52,030 nucleotides of DNA from Paraburkholderia solisilvae. GTDB taxonomy: Bacteria; Pseudomonadota; Gammaproteobacteria; Burkholderiales; Burkholderiaceae. Each line of letters opens with the position of its first letter. The stretch's first letter is position 1. The DNA is taken from NCBI RefSeq assembly GCF_902859875.1, contig NZ_CADIKF010000054.1:1-52030 (forward strand). The letters are read 5' to 3'. The notes under the pieces are model-generated. The model had not been told where the DNA came from, made no database searches, and was given only the letters and a program-made list of their open reading frames with translations. The position numbers and the translations under genes were made by a program. Shown piece by piece: positions 9,134 to 18,162 of this stretch.

Positions 9134-9400
9134 GGGTTGACCAATGCGTGCTGGCAAATGAGCGCCGGCAATCGGGCGCGCGCCGCTGGCACGCATCGGT
9201 AAAAAACATTAACCCGGCCGGTCAATTTCGCAATTGCCCGGCCGTGCCGCACAGCCCACGCTGTCGGGCGGACAAAAATCCAGATTCACACAATCGACGA
9301 CCGCGAACACGCATTCGCGGCGCATCCGTACGATTTCGCCGGCTGTTTCCTTTCTCTCGCAAATGGACGCACCGGTAGCCAATCAGAAAAGGAGTGAGAC
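9134..9400. promoter_or_regulatory. xylA-xylF intergenic region with repeated XylR-like motif
   Basis: The 267-bp gap holds ATTTCGCAATTGCC at 9225-9238, identical over 14 bp to the copy in the xylR-xylA region, flanked by CCGG-rich symmetry. This argues for a second XylR-controlled promoter for xylFGH, separate from that of xylA. AAAAGGAG lies 6 nt before the xylF start. Confidence 0.6.
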
Positions 9401-10429
9401 TTGAAATCCGCTATGCGTCGTTCCGTATTGAATTCGCTCGTCTGTGCCGCGATGTTTGCCGGCCTGACTTCCATTGCACCGCTTGCGCATGCGAGCAAGG
9501 ACAAGCCCGAAATCGGCTTCTGTATCGACGATCTGCGCGTCGAGCGCTGGTCGCGCGATCGCGACTACTTCGTTGAAGCCGCAACCAAACTCGGCGCGAA
9601 GGTGTCGGTGCAGTCCGCCGATGCCAGCGAATCCCGTCAGATTTCGCAGATCGAGAACCTGATCTCGCGCGGCGTCGACGTGATCGTGATCGTGCCGTTC
9701 AACTCGAAGACGCTCGGCAATGTGATTGCCGAAGCGCACAAGGCGGGCATCAAGGTCGTGTCGTATGACCGCCTGATTCTCGACGCGGACGTCGACGGCT
9801 ATATCTCGTTCGACAACGAGAAGGTCGGCGAACTGCAGGCGCAAGGCGTGTTCAACGCGCAGCCGAAGGGCAACTACTTCCTGCTCGGCGGCGCGCCGAC
9901 CGACAACAACGCGAAGATGCTGCGCGAAGGACAGTTGAAGGTGCTCAAGCCGGCCATCGACCGCGGCGACATCAAGGTGGTCGGCCAGCAGTGGGTGCCG
10001 GAATGGAGCGCCGCGACCGCGCTGCGCATCACCGAAGACGCGCTGACCGCGAACAACAACAAGATCGACGCGATCGTCGCATCGAACGACGGCACCGCGG
10101 GCGGTGCGATCCAGGCGCTGGCCGCGCAGCACCTCGCGGGCAAGGTGCCGGTGTCGGGCCAGGACGCGGACCTCGCGGGCGTGAAGCGCGTGATAGCCGG
10201 CACGCAGACGATGACCGTCTACAAGCCGCTCAAGCTGATTGCGAGCGAAGCGGCGAAGCTGTCGGTCGATCTCGCGAAGGGCAACAAGCCGGCGTTCAAC
10301 GCGAAGTACGACAACGGCAAGAAGCAGGTCGACACGGTGCTGCTGCAGCCGACGCTGCTCACGAAGAGCAATGTCGACGTGGTCGTCAAGGACGGGTTCT
10401 ATTCGCAGGCGCAGCTCGCGGGCAACTGA
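9401..10429 (+). CDS. xylF: D-xylose ABC transporter, periplasmic substrate-binding protein
   Basis: Periplasmic pentose-binding protein of 342 residues. A Sec signal peptide ends near residue 31 (SIAPLAHA, then SKDKPEIGF). The mature part is a two-lobed ribose/xylose-type binding protein, with IGFCIDDLRVERW at its start, SRGVDVIVIVPF in lobe one and AIVASNDGTAGGAIQAL in lobe two, all typical of XylF. Translation probably begins at the TTG at 9401, which has AAAAGGAG 6 nt upstream; an ATG at 9413 is an alternative. It is the first gene of the xylFGH transporter operon, behind a motif shared with the xylA promoter region. Confidence 0.95.
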   Translation: MKSAMRRSVLNSLVCAAMFAGLTSIAPLAHASKDKPEIGFCIDDLRVERWSRDRDYFVEAATKLGAKVSVQSADASESRQISQIENLISRGVDVIVIVPFNSKTLGNVIAEAHKAGIKVVSYDRLILDADVDGYISFDNEKVGELQAQGVFNAQPKGNYFLLGGAPTDNNAKMLREGQLKVLKPAIDRGDIKVVGQQWVPEWSAATALRITEDALTANNNKIDAIVASNDGTAGGAIQALAAQHLAGKVPVSGQDADLAGVKRVIAGTQTMTVYKPLKLIASEAAKLSVDLAKGNKPAFNAKYDNGKKQVDTVLLQPTLLTKSNVDVVVKDGFYSQAQLAGN

Positions 10430-10454
10430 TCGCCCGCGGTCTGATGCGCGCCGC

Positions 10455-10475
10455 CGCCGGTTGAAGAAACCGGCG
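10455..10475 (+). other. Intercistronic hairpin between xylF and xylG
   Basis: CGCCGGTT (10455-10462) and AACCGGCG (10468-10475) form an 8-bp stem with a 5-base loop GAAGA. There is no T tract. It sits 3' of xylF, where a stable hairpin can protect the binding-protein message and lower expression of the ATPase and permease, as in other binding-protein operons. That role is inferred. Confidence 0.55.
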
Positions 10476-10568
10476 TTGCCACAACCCGGCGGCGCACCGC
10501 CTCTGTCACACGCGCGCGGACCCGGCCACGGGCACGCGCGCGTCCCCGATTCACGAGGACGACAACGC

Positions 10569-12131
10569 ATGGCACAAGCGCTTCTGGAGCTACGCGGCAT
10601 CGCCAAGTCATTTGCCGGTGTACGGGCGCTCGACGGCATCGATCTGTCCGTCGCCCCCGGCGAATGCGTCGGCCTGTGCGGCGAAAACGGCGCGGGCAAA
10701 TCGACGCTGATGAAGATCGTGTCGGCGGTGTATCCGCACGGCGACTGGTCCGGCGAGATGCTGTGGGAAGGCAGGCCGCTCATCGCGCAAAACGTGCGCG
10801 ATACCGAGCGCGCCGGCATTGTGATCATCCATCAGGAACTGATGCTGGTGCCGCAGCTTTCGGTGGCCGAGAACATCTTCCTCGGCAACGAGATCACGCT
10901 GTCCGGCGGCCGCATGAATTACGCGGCGATGTATCAGCGCGCGGACGCGTTGTTGCGCGAGCTGAATATCGAAGGCATCAACGTCGCGCAGCCGGTGATG
11001 AACTACGGCGGCGGCCACCAGCAACTGATCGAAATCGCGAAGGCGCTGAACAAGCGCGCGAAGCTGCTGATTCTCGACGAGCCGTCTTCGTCGCTGACCG
11101 CGGCCGAAACGCAGATTCTGCTCAATATCGTGCGCGACCTGAAAAAGCGCGGTGTCGCGTGCGTGTATATCTCGCACAAGCTCGACGAAGTGGAAGCGGT
11201 GTGCGACACGATCACCGTGATCCGCGACGGCAAGCATGTCGCGACACAACCGATGGCGCAGCTCACCACGGACCGCATTATCGCGATGATGGTCGGGCGC
11301 GAGATTACCAATCTGTTTCCGCGCGAGCCGCATGAAATCGGCGAGGTGATCTTCGAAGCGCGCAACGTGACCTGCTTCGATGCGACCAACCCGAACCGCA
11401 AGCGCGTCGACGACGTATCGTTTTCACTGCGCAAAGGCGAAATTCTGGGCGTGGCGGGCCTGGTCGGCGCGGGCCGCACCGAGCTGATGCAGGCGATTTT
11501 CGGCGCGTATCCGGGCGTGAGCCGCGCCGACGTCTGGCTGAACGGCAAGCGTTTGAAGATCGGCGCGCCGGCCGATGCGATTCGCGCCGGCGTCGCGATG
11601 GTGCCCGAAGACCGCAAGCGTCACGGCATCGTGCCGCAGCTGGGCGTCGGTCACAACATCACGCTCGCGGTGCTCGCGCGCTTCGCGAAAGGCGGGCGCA
11701 TCGACAGCGCGTCGGAGCTCGATACGATTCATACGGAAATGAAGCGCCTGTCGGTGCGCGCCGCGTCGCCGATGCTGTCGATTGCGAGCCTGTCCGGCGG
11801 CAACCAGCAGAAAGCGGTGTTGACGCGCATGCTGCTCACCGATCCGCAGGTGCTGATTCTCGATGAGCCGACGCGCGGCGTCGATGTCGGCGCCAAATAC
11901 GAAATCTACAAGCTGATGTTCGCGCTCGCGCGGCGCGGCATGTCGATCATTGTCGTGTCGTCGGAATTGCCTGAAGTGCTCGGCGTGAGCGACCGTGTGC
12001 TGGTGATCGGCGAAGGCCGCCTGCGCGGCGACTTCGTCAACGACGGCCTCACGCAGGAAGACATTCTCGCCGCCGCGCTCAATGCGCAAACCGAACGCAA
12101 CGACCCTTCCAACCTTGCGAGCGTCGCATGA
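10569..12131 (+). CDS. xylG: D-xylose ABC transporter, ATP-binding protein
   Basis: Sugar ABC ATPase of 520 residues with two fused nucleotide-binding domains, the RbsA/XylG type. The first domain has Walker A GENGAGKST, a signature-like GGGHQQLIEIAKAL and Walker B KLLILDEPSSSL. The second has the degenerate Walker A AGLVGAGRTE usual for this family, LSGGNQQKAVLTRML and LILDEPTRGVD. It energises xylose import at the inner membrane together with XylF and XylH. The ATG at 10569 starts at the expected N-terminus, though the open frame extends further upstream. Its stop overlaps the xylH start by four bases (ATGA), implying translational coupling. Confidence 0.95.
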   Translation: MAQALLELRGIAKSFAGVRALDGIDLSVAPGECVGLCGENGAGKSTLMKIVSAVYPHGDWSGEMLWEGRPLIAQNVRDTERAGIVIIHQELMLVPQLSVAENIFLGNEITLSGGRMNYAAMYQRADALLRELNIEGINVAQPVMNYGGGHQQLIEIAKALNKRAKLLILDEPSSSLTAAETQILLNIVRDLKKRGVACVYISHKLDEVEAVCDTITVIRDGKHVATQPMAQLTTDRIIAMMVGREITNLFPREPHEIGEVIFEARNVTCFDATNPNRKRVDDVSFSLRKGEILGVAGLVGAGRTELMQAIFGAYPGVSRADVWLNGKRLKIGAPADAIRAGVAMVPEDRKRHGIVPQLGVGHNITLAVLARFAKGGRIDSASELDTIHTEMKRLSVRAASPMLSIASLSGGNQQKAVLTRMLLTDPQVLILDEPTRGVDVGAKYEIYKLMFALARRGMSIIVVSSELPEVLGVSDRVLVIGEGRLRGDFVNDGLTQEDILAAALNAQTERNDPSNLASVA

Positions 12132-13324
12132 CACCTGATCTCAGTTCCGTCGAAAACCGCGCCGGCGAACGCGCGTCGATCGCGTCGGGCCAGCGCGTGA
12201 AGCAGCTGTTCGCGCGCTACAAGCTGCTGGCCTTGTTGCTGGCGGTCGCGGTCATCTGGACTTTCTTTTCGTTTCTCACCGACGGCGCGTTCGTCACGCC
12301 GCGCAACCTGTCGAACCTGCTGCGGCAGATGTCGATTACCGGCATGCTCGCGTGCGGGATGGTGTTCGTCATCATCGCCGGCGAGATCGACCTGTCGGTC
12401 GGCTCGCTGCTCGGGCTGCTCGGCGGCGTCGCGGCGATTCTCGATGTGAAATTCCACTGGCCGCTCGCGGCGACGCTGCCGGCCGTGATGCTGCTCGGCA
12501 TCGTGGTGGGGCTTTTCAACGGCTGGTGGTCGACCTATCTGCGCGTGCCGTCGTTTATCGTCGGCCTCGGCGGCATGCTCGCGTATCGCGGCGTGCTGCT
12601 CGGCGTGACCGGCGGCTCGACCATCGCGCCGGCGTCGGATGCGCTGGTCTTCGTCGGGCAGGGCTATCTGCCGCGCGTGGCGGGCAACGTGCTCGCGGTC
12701 GTGCTGTTCGCGCTGCTCGCGGTGCTGACCGTGCGGCATCGCAAGAGCCGCCAGCACTACAATCTGCCGGTGGTGCCGCTGTGGCAGGACGGCGTGAAAA
12801 TTGTCGCGGCGGGGCTGCTCGTGTTCGCATTCGTCGCGACGCTGAACCGCTACGGCGGCATTCCGGTGCCGGTGCTGGTGCTGCTCGCGCTGCTCGGCAT
12901 CTTCACGTATATCGCGACGCAAACCGTGTTCGGCCGGCGCATCTACGCGGTCGGCTCGAATCTCGAAGCGACGCGGCTGTCGGGCGTCAATACGAACCGC
13001 GTGAAGCTCGCGATCTTCGCGCTGATGGGGTTGATGTGCGCATTCGGCGGCCTCGTCGAAACCGCGCGGCTCGCGGCGGGGTCGCCATCGGCGGGCACGA
13101 CCGGCGAGCTCGACGCGATCGCCGCGTGCTTTATCGGCGGCACGTCGATGCGCGGCGGCTCCGGCACCGTGTACGGCGCACTGATCGGCGCGCTCGTGAT
13201 GGCGAGCCTCGACAACGGCATGTCGATGCTCGACGTCGACTCGTACTGGCAGATGATCGTGAAGGGCGGCATTCTCGTGCTTGCGGTCTGGGTGGACGTG
13301 ATTTCGGGGTCGAACCAGCGCTGA
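12128..13324 (+). CDS. xylH: D-xylose ABC transporter, permease
   Basis: Inner-membrane permease of 398 residues with about ten hydrophobic segments, of the ribose/xylose branch of ABC sugar permeases. Family motifs include GMVFVIIAGEIDLSVGSLLGL and, toward the C-terminus, IAACFIGGTSMRGGSGTVYGALIGALVMASLDNGMSML. Start codon and xylG stop overlap (ATGA). It is the last gene of the xyl operon, and a terminator follows at 13493. Confidence 0.95.
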   Translation: MTPDLSSVENRAGERASIASGQRVKQLFARYKLLALLLAVAVIWTFFSFLTDGAFVTPRNLSNLLRQMSITGMLACGMVFVIIAGEIDLSVGSLLGLLGGVAAILDVKFHWPLAATLPAVMLLGIVVGLFNGWWSTYLRVPSFIVGLGGMLAYRGVLLGVTGGSTIAPASDALVFVGQGYLPRVAGNVLAVVLFALLAVLTVRHRKSRQHYNLPVVPLWQDGVKIVAAGLLVFAFVATLNRYGGIPVPVLVLLALLGIFTYIATQTVFGRRIYAVGSNLEATRLSGVNTNRVKLAIFALMGLMCAFGGLVETARLAAGSPSAGTTGELDAIAACFIGGTSMRGGSGTVYGALIGALVMASLDNGMSMLDVDSYWQMIVKGGILVLAVWVDVISGSNQR

Positions 13325-13492
13325 TCCGGCAAGCTCACGGCCTTGTGAGCATTGGGCGGCACACGCGCCATGCGGGTGGCGGCGCGCACGGCCGTGGTGC
13401 GGTGCACCACGGCGCAGCACCGGCCCGCTCCGCGAGCGTGCGTGCGCGCGCTCCGCCAAAGCGTGCCGAGCCTTTTCCGCAGTCTTCAACGC

Positions 13493-13523
13493 GCGGCCTT
13501 CGTCAGGCCGCTTTCATTTTTTT
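13493..13523 (+). terminator. Rho-independent terminator after the xyl operon
   Basis: GCGGCCT (13493-13499) pairs with AGGCCGC (13505-13511) across loop TCGTC, followed by TTTCATTTTTTT. A second weaker hairpin, GCTCAC/GTGAGC at 13333-13350, lies just after the xylH stop. The rest of 13325-13634 holds no recognisable gene. Confidence 0.8.
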
Positions 13524-13634
13524 CGAGGCGCGACGCGTCGCGCCCGACGCCCCGCCTGACAAGCGATTGCGCGCGCCACCGCGATTTCGCAGCGCGCCTT
13601 TTCAGGCCTGCGCCGCCCGTTCGCCACGCGCGAT

Positions 13635-13650
13635 GGCATACCTATTGCGT
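13635..13650 (+). promoter_or_regulatory. Sigma-54 (RpoN) promoter of the nitrate transporter
   Basis: TGGCATACCTATTGCG has GG and GC elements separated by exactly 10 bp (GG 13636-13637, GC 13648-13649), matching the TGGCAC-N5-TTGC consensus at all the key positions. It implies transcription starting near 13661 and nitrogen control by an NtrC-type activator. No activator site was identified upstream. Confidence 0.7.
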
Positions 13651-13660
13651 TAATCGCCGC

Positions 13661-13930
13661 CGAGGCCAACGGCGGCTTCATTGATTTCAGTTCGAAGAGG
13701 GACGCTCGCGTCGAGCGGACCATAGGGGCAAAGGCGTCCCGAACCTCATGCGCAGCGCGATCCGTGTGTCGATCCGCGCGTGTGCGGTTCGGGGCGCTTT
13801 TTTTTGCGCGCTCATATCGTTGCGCGCGCAAGGAACCTCGATGGACCCGTCGCGCGCTCGCGTAGCGGCCCGGCGAACTGCGCAAACCGCCCGCGTCTGC
13901 CCACTTGCCTCCGCCCTCTGAGAGAGACCC
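13661..13930 (+). promoter_or_regulatory. Structured leader with terminator, probable antitermination control
   Basis: The 5' leader of about 270 nt contains several pairings. GGGACGC (13700-13706) can pair with GCGTCCC (13735-13741). An alternative hairpin, CGCTCG/CGAGCG (13704-13709 with 13713-13718), overlaps its 5' arm. CCCGAACC (13739-13746) pairs with GGTTCGGG (13787-13794), followed by a T tract at 13799-13805. The first pairing and the terminator share CCC 13739-13741, so they exclude each other. This is the logic of nitrate-assimilation leaders read by ANTAR proteins (NasR, NasT); the assignment is inference. Confidence 0.6.
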
Positions 13931-15334
13931 ATGAAAAATCTGTTGAGTTCGCTGACGAGCGGTAACTGGCGCGCACTGCTCGCGTGCTTCTTCTACTTCG
14001 ACACCGGTTTCACCGTGTGGGTGATGTTCGGGCCGCTCGCGCCGTTCATTCACAAAGACATCACGATGACGCCCGCCGAACTGGGCTTTCTGGTCGCGGT
14101 GCCGGTGCTCGGCGCGGCGATTCTGCGCGTGACGCTCGGCAACCTGTACCAGGCGTGCAACGGCCGGCGCATCGCACTGATGGGCGTGCTGCTGTCCGCG
14201 ATTCCGTCGATCGTGCTGCTGCTGATGCCAGTCACGCCGTCGTACACGCTGCTGCTCGTGCTCGGCGTATTTCTCGGCGTCGGCGGCGCGAGCTTCGCGG
14301 TCGCGTTGCCGATGGCGGGCAGCAACTATCCGCCGAAGGTGCAGGGCCTGGTGCTCGGTCTCGCGGCGGCGGGCAATATCGGCGCGGTGCTCGACGGCTT
14401 CATGTTCCCGGGTCTGGCCGCGCGTTTCGGCTGGGCCACCGCGGCCGGCGCCGCGTTGCCGCTGCTGGCGCTCGCGGCCACCGCGCTGTTCTTCTGGGCG
14501 CACGATCTCGCGCCGAAGGCGGGCAGCGCGCCGCGTGCGTTCCGCAGCTTCTTCATCACGCTGGCGGGTCTCATTGCGCTGGTGCTCGCCGTGCATGCCG
14601 GCGTGTTCGGACCGGGCAAGACCGGGGTGCTGCTGTTGCCGGTGTTCGGCGCGCTGCTCGCGATTGCCGTGTTGCCGCGTCACTATCGCAGCGTGCTGGT
14701 CGAAGGCGATACGTGGGTCGTGATGCTTGTCTACAGCATCACGTTCGGCGGTTTTGTCGGGATGTCCTCGTATGTGACCACGCTGCTTATTTCGCTCTAC
14801 CAGATGCCGGCGCTCGAAGCGGGTCTCTTCATGTCGCTGCTCGCCTTTATCGGCGCATTGGTGCGGCCGGTCGGCGGGCTGATTGCCGACCGCATCTCGG
14901 GTGTGCGCGCGCTCGTGATGCTGCTTGCGGCCATTTCGATCTGCGATTTCGCGTTCGCCGCGTGGATGCCGCCACCTGGCGCGGGCATCACGCTGCTGGT
15001 CGCGATGTATCTGTGCTTCGGCCTCGGCAACGGCGCGACGTTCCAGCTCGTGCCGCAGCGCTGGAAGGGCAAGACCGGTTTGATGTCGGGCATTGTCGGC
15101 GCGGCGGGCGGCATCGGCGGCTTCTATCTGCCGGTGATCATGGGGATGGCGAAGGAAAGCACCGGCAGCTACCAGATGGGCTTTGCGACGTTCGGCGGCC
15201 TGTCGGCGCTGGCCTTCGCGCTCGTGATGCTGCATCGCGCGCGCTGGCTCGAATGGGCGCTGCCTGCGGAGAGCCGCGTCGCGGCCGTGGATCCGGTACG
15301 CACCGCAAGTGTGCGGGCGGACAGCAGCGTGTAA
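13931..15334 (+). CDS. NarK/NasA-type nitrate/nitrite transporter (MFS)
   Basis: Major facilitator protein of 467 residues with about 12 membrane segments. The start FFYFDTGFTVWVMFGPLAPFI is typical of the nitrate porter family. The nitrate signature regions are recognisable in GVGGASFAVALPMAGSNYPP and near 370-400 in FGLGNGATFQLVPQRWKGKTGLMSGIVGAAGGIGGFYLP. It imports nitrate, or exchanges nitrate and nitrite, at the inner membrane. The sigma-54 promoter and terminator-bearing leader point to assimilation rather than respiration. No nitrate or nitrite reductase gene is adjacent: the next gene is a GGDEF-EAL protein behind a strong terminator, so this is a monocistronic unit. Confidence 0.88.
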   Translation: MKNLLSSLTSGNWRALLACFFYFDTGFTVWVMFGPLAPFIHKDITMTPAELGFLVAVPVLGAAILRVTLGNLYQACNGRRIALMGVLLSAIPSIVLLLMPVTPSYTLLLVLGVFLGVGGASFAVALPMAGSNYPPKVQGLVLGLAAAGNIGAVLDGFMFPGLAARFGWATAAGAALPLLALAATALFFWAHDLAPKAGSAPRAFRSFFITLAGLIALVLAVHAGVFGPGKTGVLLLPVFGALLAIAVLPRHYRSVLVEGDTWVVMLVYSITFGGFVGMSSYVTTLLISLYQMPALEAGLFMSLLAFIGALVRPVGGLIADRISGVRALVMLLAAISICDFAFAAWMPPPGAGITLLVAMYLCFGLGNGATFQLVPQRWKGKTGLMSGIVGAAGGIGGFYLPVIMGMAKESTGSYQMGFATFGGLSALAFALVMLHRARWLEWALPAESRVAAVDPVRTASVRADSSV

Positions 15335-15695
15335 ATCAGTCCGTCCTGCTGACGGATCGTTGAACTCGACGAGGACGGTTCGGCGCAACGCAAGCGGCCT
15401 GCGCCGCACCCGATGAAATCGCCGGCATTATGCGCCGGCGATTTTTTTTGCGTGTGTTTTCAGGCATCTACGTGCGCCGCGGTAAGGATGGCCGCCGCTT
15501 GCCGCCGCACCCGGAAAATCATGACCGGCAGCTGGCGGGAATTTTGCTCGCATCGAAGAAACTAATGATCTATTGCTTCGACGTGTGGTGCGATTCCGGC
15601 GCTCGTTCGCAGGCGAAGCGACCTCGCAGGCGTGAAACGTCGGGTTGCACACGATCCCCCGCGCTACCTTGGGCGGTAACGCATCCGGAACGAGC
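15335..15695. terminator. Terminator of the nitrate transporter gene, then promoter space
   Basis: TCGCCGGC (15419-15426) and GCCGGCGA (15434-15441) form a perfect 8-bp stem with a 7-base loop, followed by eight T (15442-15449). The remaining 250 bp to 15695 presumably hold the promoter of the GGDEF-EAL gene; nothing else was recognised. Confidence 0.9.
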
Positions 15696-17672
15696 ATGTC
15701 TTTTATCAAGAGATTGTCGGGTTCGCGTATTGCGCCGGCGGCTCGGGTCGAACTGAGGCGGTCGCAGTTTCGCGCATTCCGGCAGCAGGTTCCATTGCTT
15801 TATACGGTGCTGATCGTCGACACGGTGACGGTGGCGTTCACGCACTGGCGCATCGCGCCGGTCTACCTGGCGGTTTATGCGCCGTTGCTGCTGTGCCTCT
15901 TTTGCACCGCGCGTCTTGCGCTGTGGCTGCGCCTGCGGCGGCGCACGCTGTCCGACGACGAGATCGCGCGACGCCTGCGCACGACGGTCTGGATGGTTGC
16001 CGCGGTCGGCGTCGCGTTCACCGCGTGGGCGATGTCGCTGTACCGTTACGGTGACGCCTACACGCGCAGCCACATCGCGTTCTATCTGGCGATGACGGTA
16101 ATCGGCTGCATTTTTTGCCTGATGCATATGCGCCTCGCCGCGCTGCTGCTCGCCGGCATTGTGATCGTGCCGTTCACGTTCTTTTTCGCGTCGACGCACA
16201 ATCCGGTGTTCATTGCGATGGCCGTGAATGTGTTCCTCGTCGCAGTCGTGATGGTGCTGGTTCTGCTGTTTTACTACCGGGACTTCACGAGTCTCGTCGA
16301 GTCGCAGGTGCAGTTGCGCGCGCAGCATGCGGAAACGCAGCGCCTGAGCGACGAGAATTTTCGCCTCGCGAATCTCGACGGGCTGACGAATCTGCCGAAC
16401 CGCCGGCGCTTCTTCGCCGACCTCGACCACCAGCTGATGCCGCTGCAAGGCCAGGCGCGCGCGCCGGGCAGCCTCGCGATCGGCGTGATCGATCTCGACG
16501 GCTTCAAGCGCATCAACGATCTCTACGGTCACGCGTTCGGCGATCGCGTGCTCGAGGAAACCGGCCGGCGTTTCGCCGCGCAAGTCACGCCGCAGGTGAG
16601 TGTGGCGCGCATCGGCGGCGACGAGTTCGGGCTGACGGTGGTCGGCGCAACCGCTTACCGCCAGTTGCTGGATCTCGGCGATACGTTGTGCGCCGCGATC
16701 GAGCGTTCGTATGTGCTGCCGGAAGGCGCCGCGCGATTGTCGGCGTCGATTGGTTTCGCGAATTTTCCGGAGGCGGGCGAAACGACCACGCAGCTCGTCG
16801 AACGCGCGTACTACGCGCTGCATTTCGCGCAGGCGCACCGGCGCGGCGGCACGGTGATTTTCTCGCCCGAACACGAAACGCAGATCCGCCATCTGAGCAA
16901 GGTCGAGGCATGCTTGCGCAGTGCGGATTTCGAACGCGAAATCACACTGCATTTCCAGCCGATCTTCGATACCGGGCTGCACGAGATCATGGCGTTCGAG
17001 GCGTTGGCGCGCTGGACGAGCCCGGTGCTCGGCGTGGTGGCGCCGTCGATGTTCATTCCGGTGGCCGAACGCTGCGACCTGATTCACGCGCTTACCGAAG
17101 TGCTGCTGCGCAAGGCGCTCGACGCGGCGCGCAGCTGGCCCGAAGCGGTGCGCATTTCGTTCAATCTGTCGGCGCGCGACCTGAACGTGCCGGGCGCGCT
17201 GCACCGCGTGATCCGCACGACGCTCGCGAGCGGCGTCGCGCCGCACAGGATCGACTTCGAGATTACCGAGACCGCGCTGATCCAGGATTTCGGACAGGCG
17301 CGCATCGCGCTCGAATCGCTGAAAAAACTGGGCGCGCGTATTTCGCTCGATGACTTCGGCACCGGCTTTTCGAGCCTCAACAGCGTGCACCGCTTGCCGA
17401 TCGACAAGGTGAAGGTGGACGGCAGCTTTGTCGCGGGCATCGAGCGCGAGCCGACTGCGCGCGCGATTGTGAAGAGCATCGTCGAGCTGTGCGAGAACCT
17501 GGGGCTTGCGTGCGTGATCGAGGGCGTCGAGACGCGCGCGCAGGCCAATGCGCTGCGCGAACTGGGGGCGACCGTGATGCAGGGGCACCTGTTCGGCAAG
17601 CCGGTTCCGGCGGGGCAGGTGCTTGACACGTATGTCAGGGAACCGTTGCTGTCGCGGCTTGGACGCGATTAG
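15696..17672 (+). CDS. Membrane-bound GGDEF-EAL cyclic-di-GMP enzyme
   Basis: A 658-residue inner-membrane signalling protein. The first 190 or so residues contain about six hydrophobic segments. A GGDEF domain follows, with LDGLTNLPNRRRF, DLDGFKRINDLYGH and an intact GGDEF near residue 307, but no RxxD inhibitory site just upstream. The EAL domain begins near 420 and keeps the residues needed for hydrolysis: FEALARW (about 435), FNLSARDL, FEITETALI, LDDFGTGFSSL, DKVKVDGSF and EGVET. Phosphodiesterase activity is therefore expected, and cyclase activity is possible. The ATG at 15696 is chosen over an upstream ATG at 15645 because the hydrophobic architecture starts after it. No sensory ligand is evident. 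Confidence 0.88.
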   Translation: MSFIKRLSGSRIAPAARVELRRSQFRAFRQQVPLLYTVLIVDTVTVAFTHWRIAPVYLAVYAPLLLCLFCTARLALWLRLRRRTLSDDEIARRLRTTVWMVAAVGVAFTAWAMSLYRYGDAYTRSHIAFYLAMTVIGCIFCLMHMRLAALLLAGIVIVPFTFFFASTHNPVFIAMAVNVFLVAVVMVLVLLFYYRDFTSLVESQVQLRAQHAETQRLSDENFRLANLDGLTNLPNRRRFFADLDHQLMPLQGQARAPGSLAIGVIDLDGFKRINDLYGHAFGDRVLEETGRRFAAQVTPQVSVARIGGDEFGLTVVGATAYRQLLDLGDTLCAAIERSYVLPEGAARLSASIGFANFPEAGETTTQLVERAYYALHFAQAHRRGGTVIFSPEHETQIRHLSKVEACLRSADFEREITLHFQPIFDTGLHEIMAFEALARWTSPVLGVVAPSMFIPVAERCDLIHALTEVLLRKALDAARSWPEAVRISFNLSARDLNVPGALHRVIRTTLASGVAPHRIDFEITETALIQDFGQARIALESLKKLGARISLDDFGTGFSSLNSVHRLPIDKVKVDGSFVAGIEREPTARAIVKSIVELCENLGLACVIEGVETRAQANALRELGATVMQGHLFGKPVPAGQVLDTYVREPLLSRLGRD

Positions 17673-17681
17673 CGCCCCGCC

Positions 17682-18068
17682 TTACCGGACCGATGCGCCG
17701 CGATCCGTCAGCAACTGACGCAGGATGCTGCGATGGCAGCGGTTTTCGTTATCGCAATAGCAGCCGACCGAGAAGTCGGTCGTCGTCGATAGTGCCGCGA
17801 GGGTGTCGAGCACTTTCGATGCGTCGCCGCGATTCATCTGCGCGCGGAATTTTCGCGCGAACGCATTCCATGCCCGCTCGGTTTCAGCCGCCAGCGCGTC
17901 GCTGACGAGCTCGGGCGTTGGCGACAGAATCGGCAGCCACACGTCGTAGTAATTGCGCGTGCCGAACTCGCTTTTCGGTACGCCACGCGGCGGCCGGCGC
18001 ACGGTGCCGATACGCAAACCTTCATCGGCTGCGCGTGCCGAGCCCAGTTGAACGATGCTGACGCTCAT
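17682..18068 (-). CDS. DUF488 family protein
   Basis: Small protein of 128 residues resembling the DUF488/YeaO family: an early VRRPPRGV-like segment, then YYDVWLPILSPTPELV, and the C-terminal cysteine-bearing motif VGCYCDNENRCHRSILRQLL, which is the family hallmark. Molecular function is unknown for the family. GGAG precedes the ATG at suitable spacing. It runs opposite to both neighbours, is convergent with the GGDEF-EAL gene and leaves only 9 bp between the stops. Confidence 0.8.
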   Translation of the reverse strand: MSVSIVQLGSARAADEGLRIGTVRRPPRGVPKSEFGTRNYYDVWLPILSPTPELVSDALAAETERAWNAFARKFRAQMNRGDASKVLDTLAALSTTTDFSVGCYCDNENRCHRSILRQLLTDRGASVR

Positions 18069-18162
18069 CGACGTTCTCCACTGTCAGGCCGCCATGCACA
18101 CAGGAACGGCACGCGCACCGGTGCGCCCGTATTGCGGGTGAGGTCGGCCAATGGTTAAATAC

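Noticed and set aside
13514..15409. A 631-residue minus-strand open frame over the nitrate transporter
   Set aside because: His/Arg/Glu-rich antisense shadow of a clear membrane-protein gene; it also spans that gene's leader and sigma-54 promoter.
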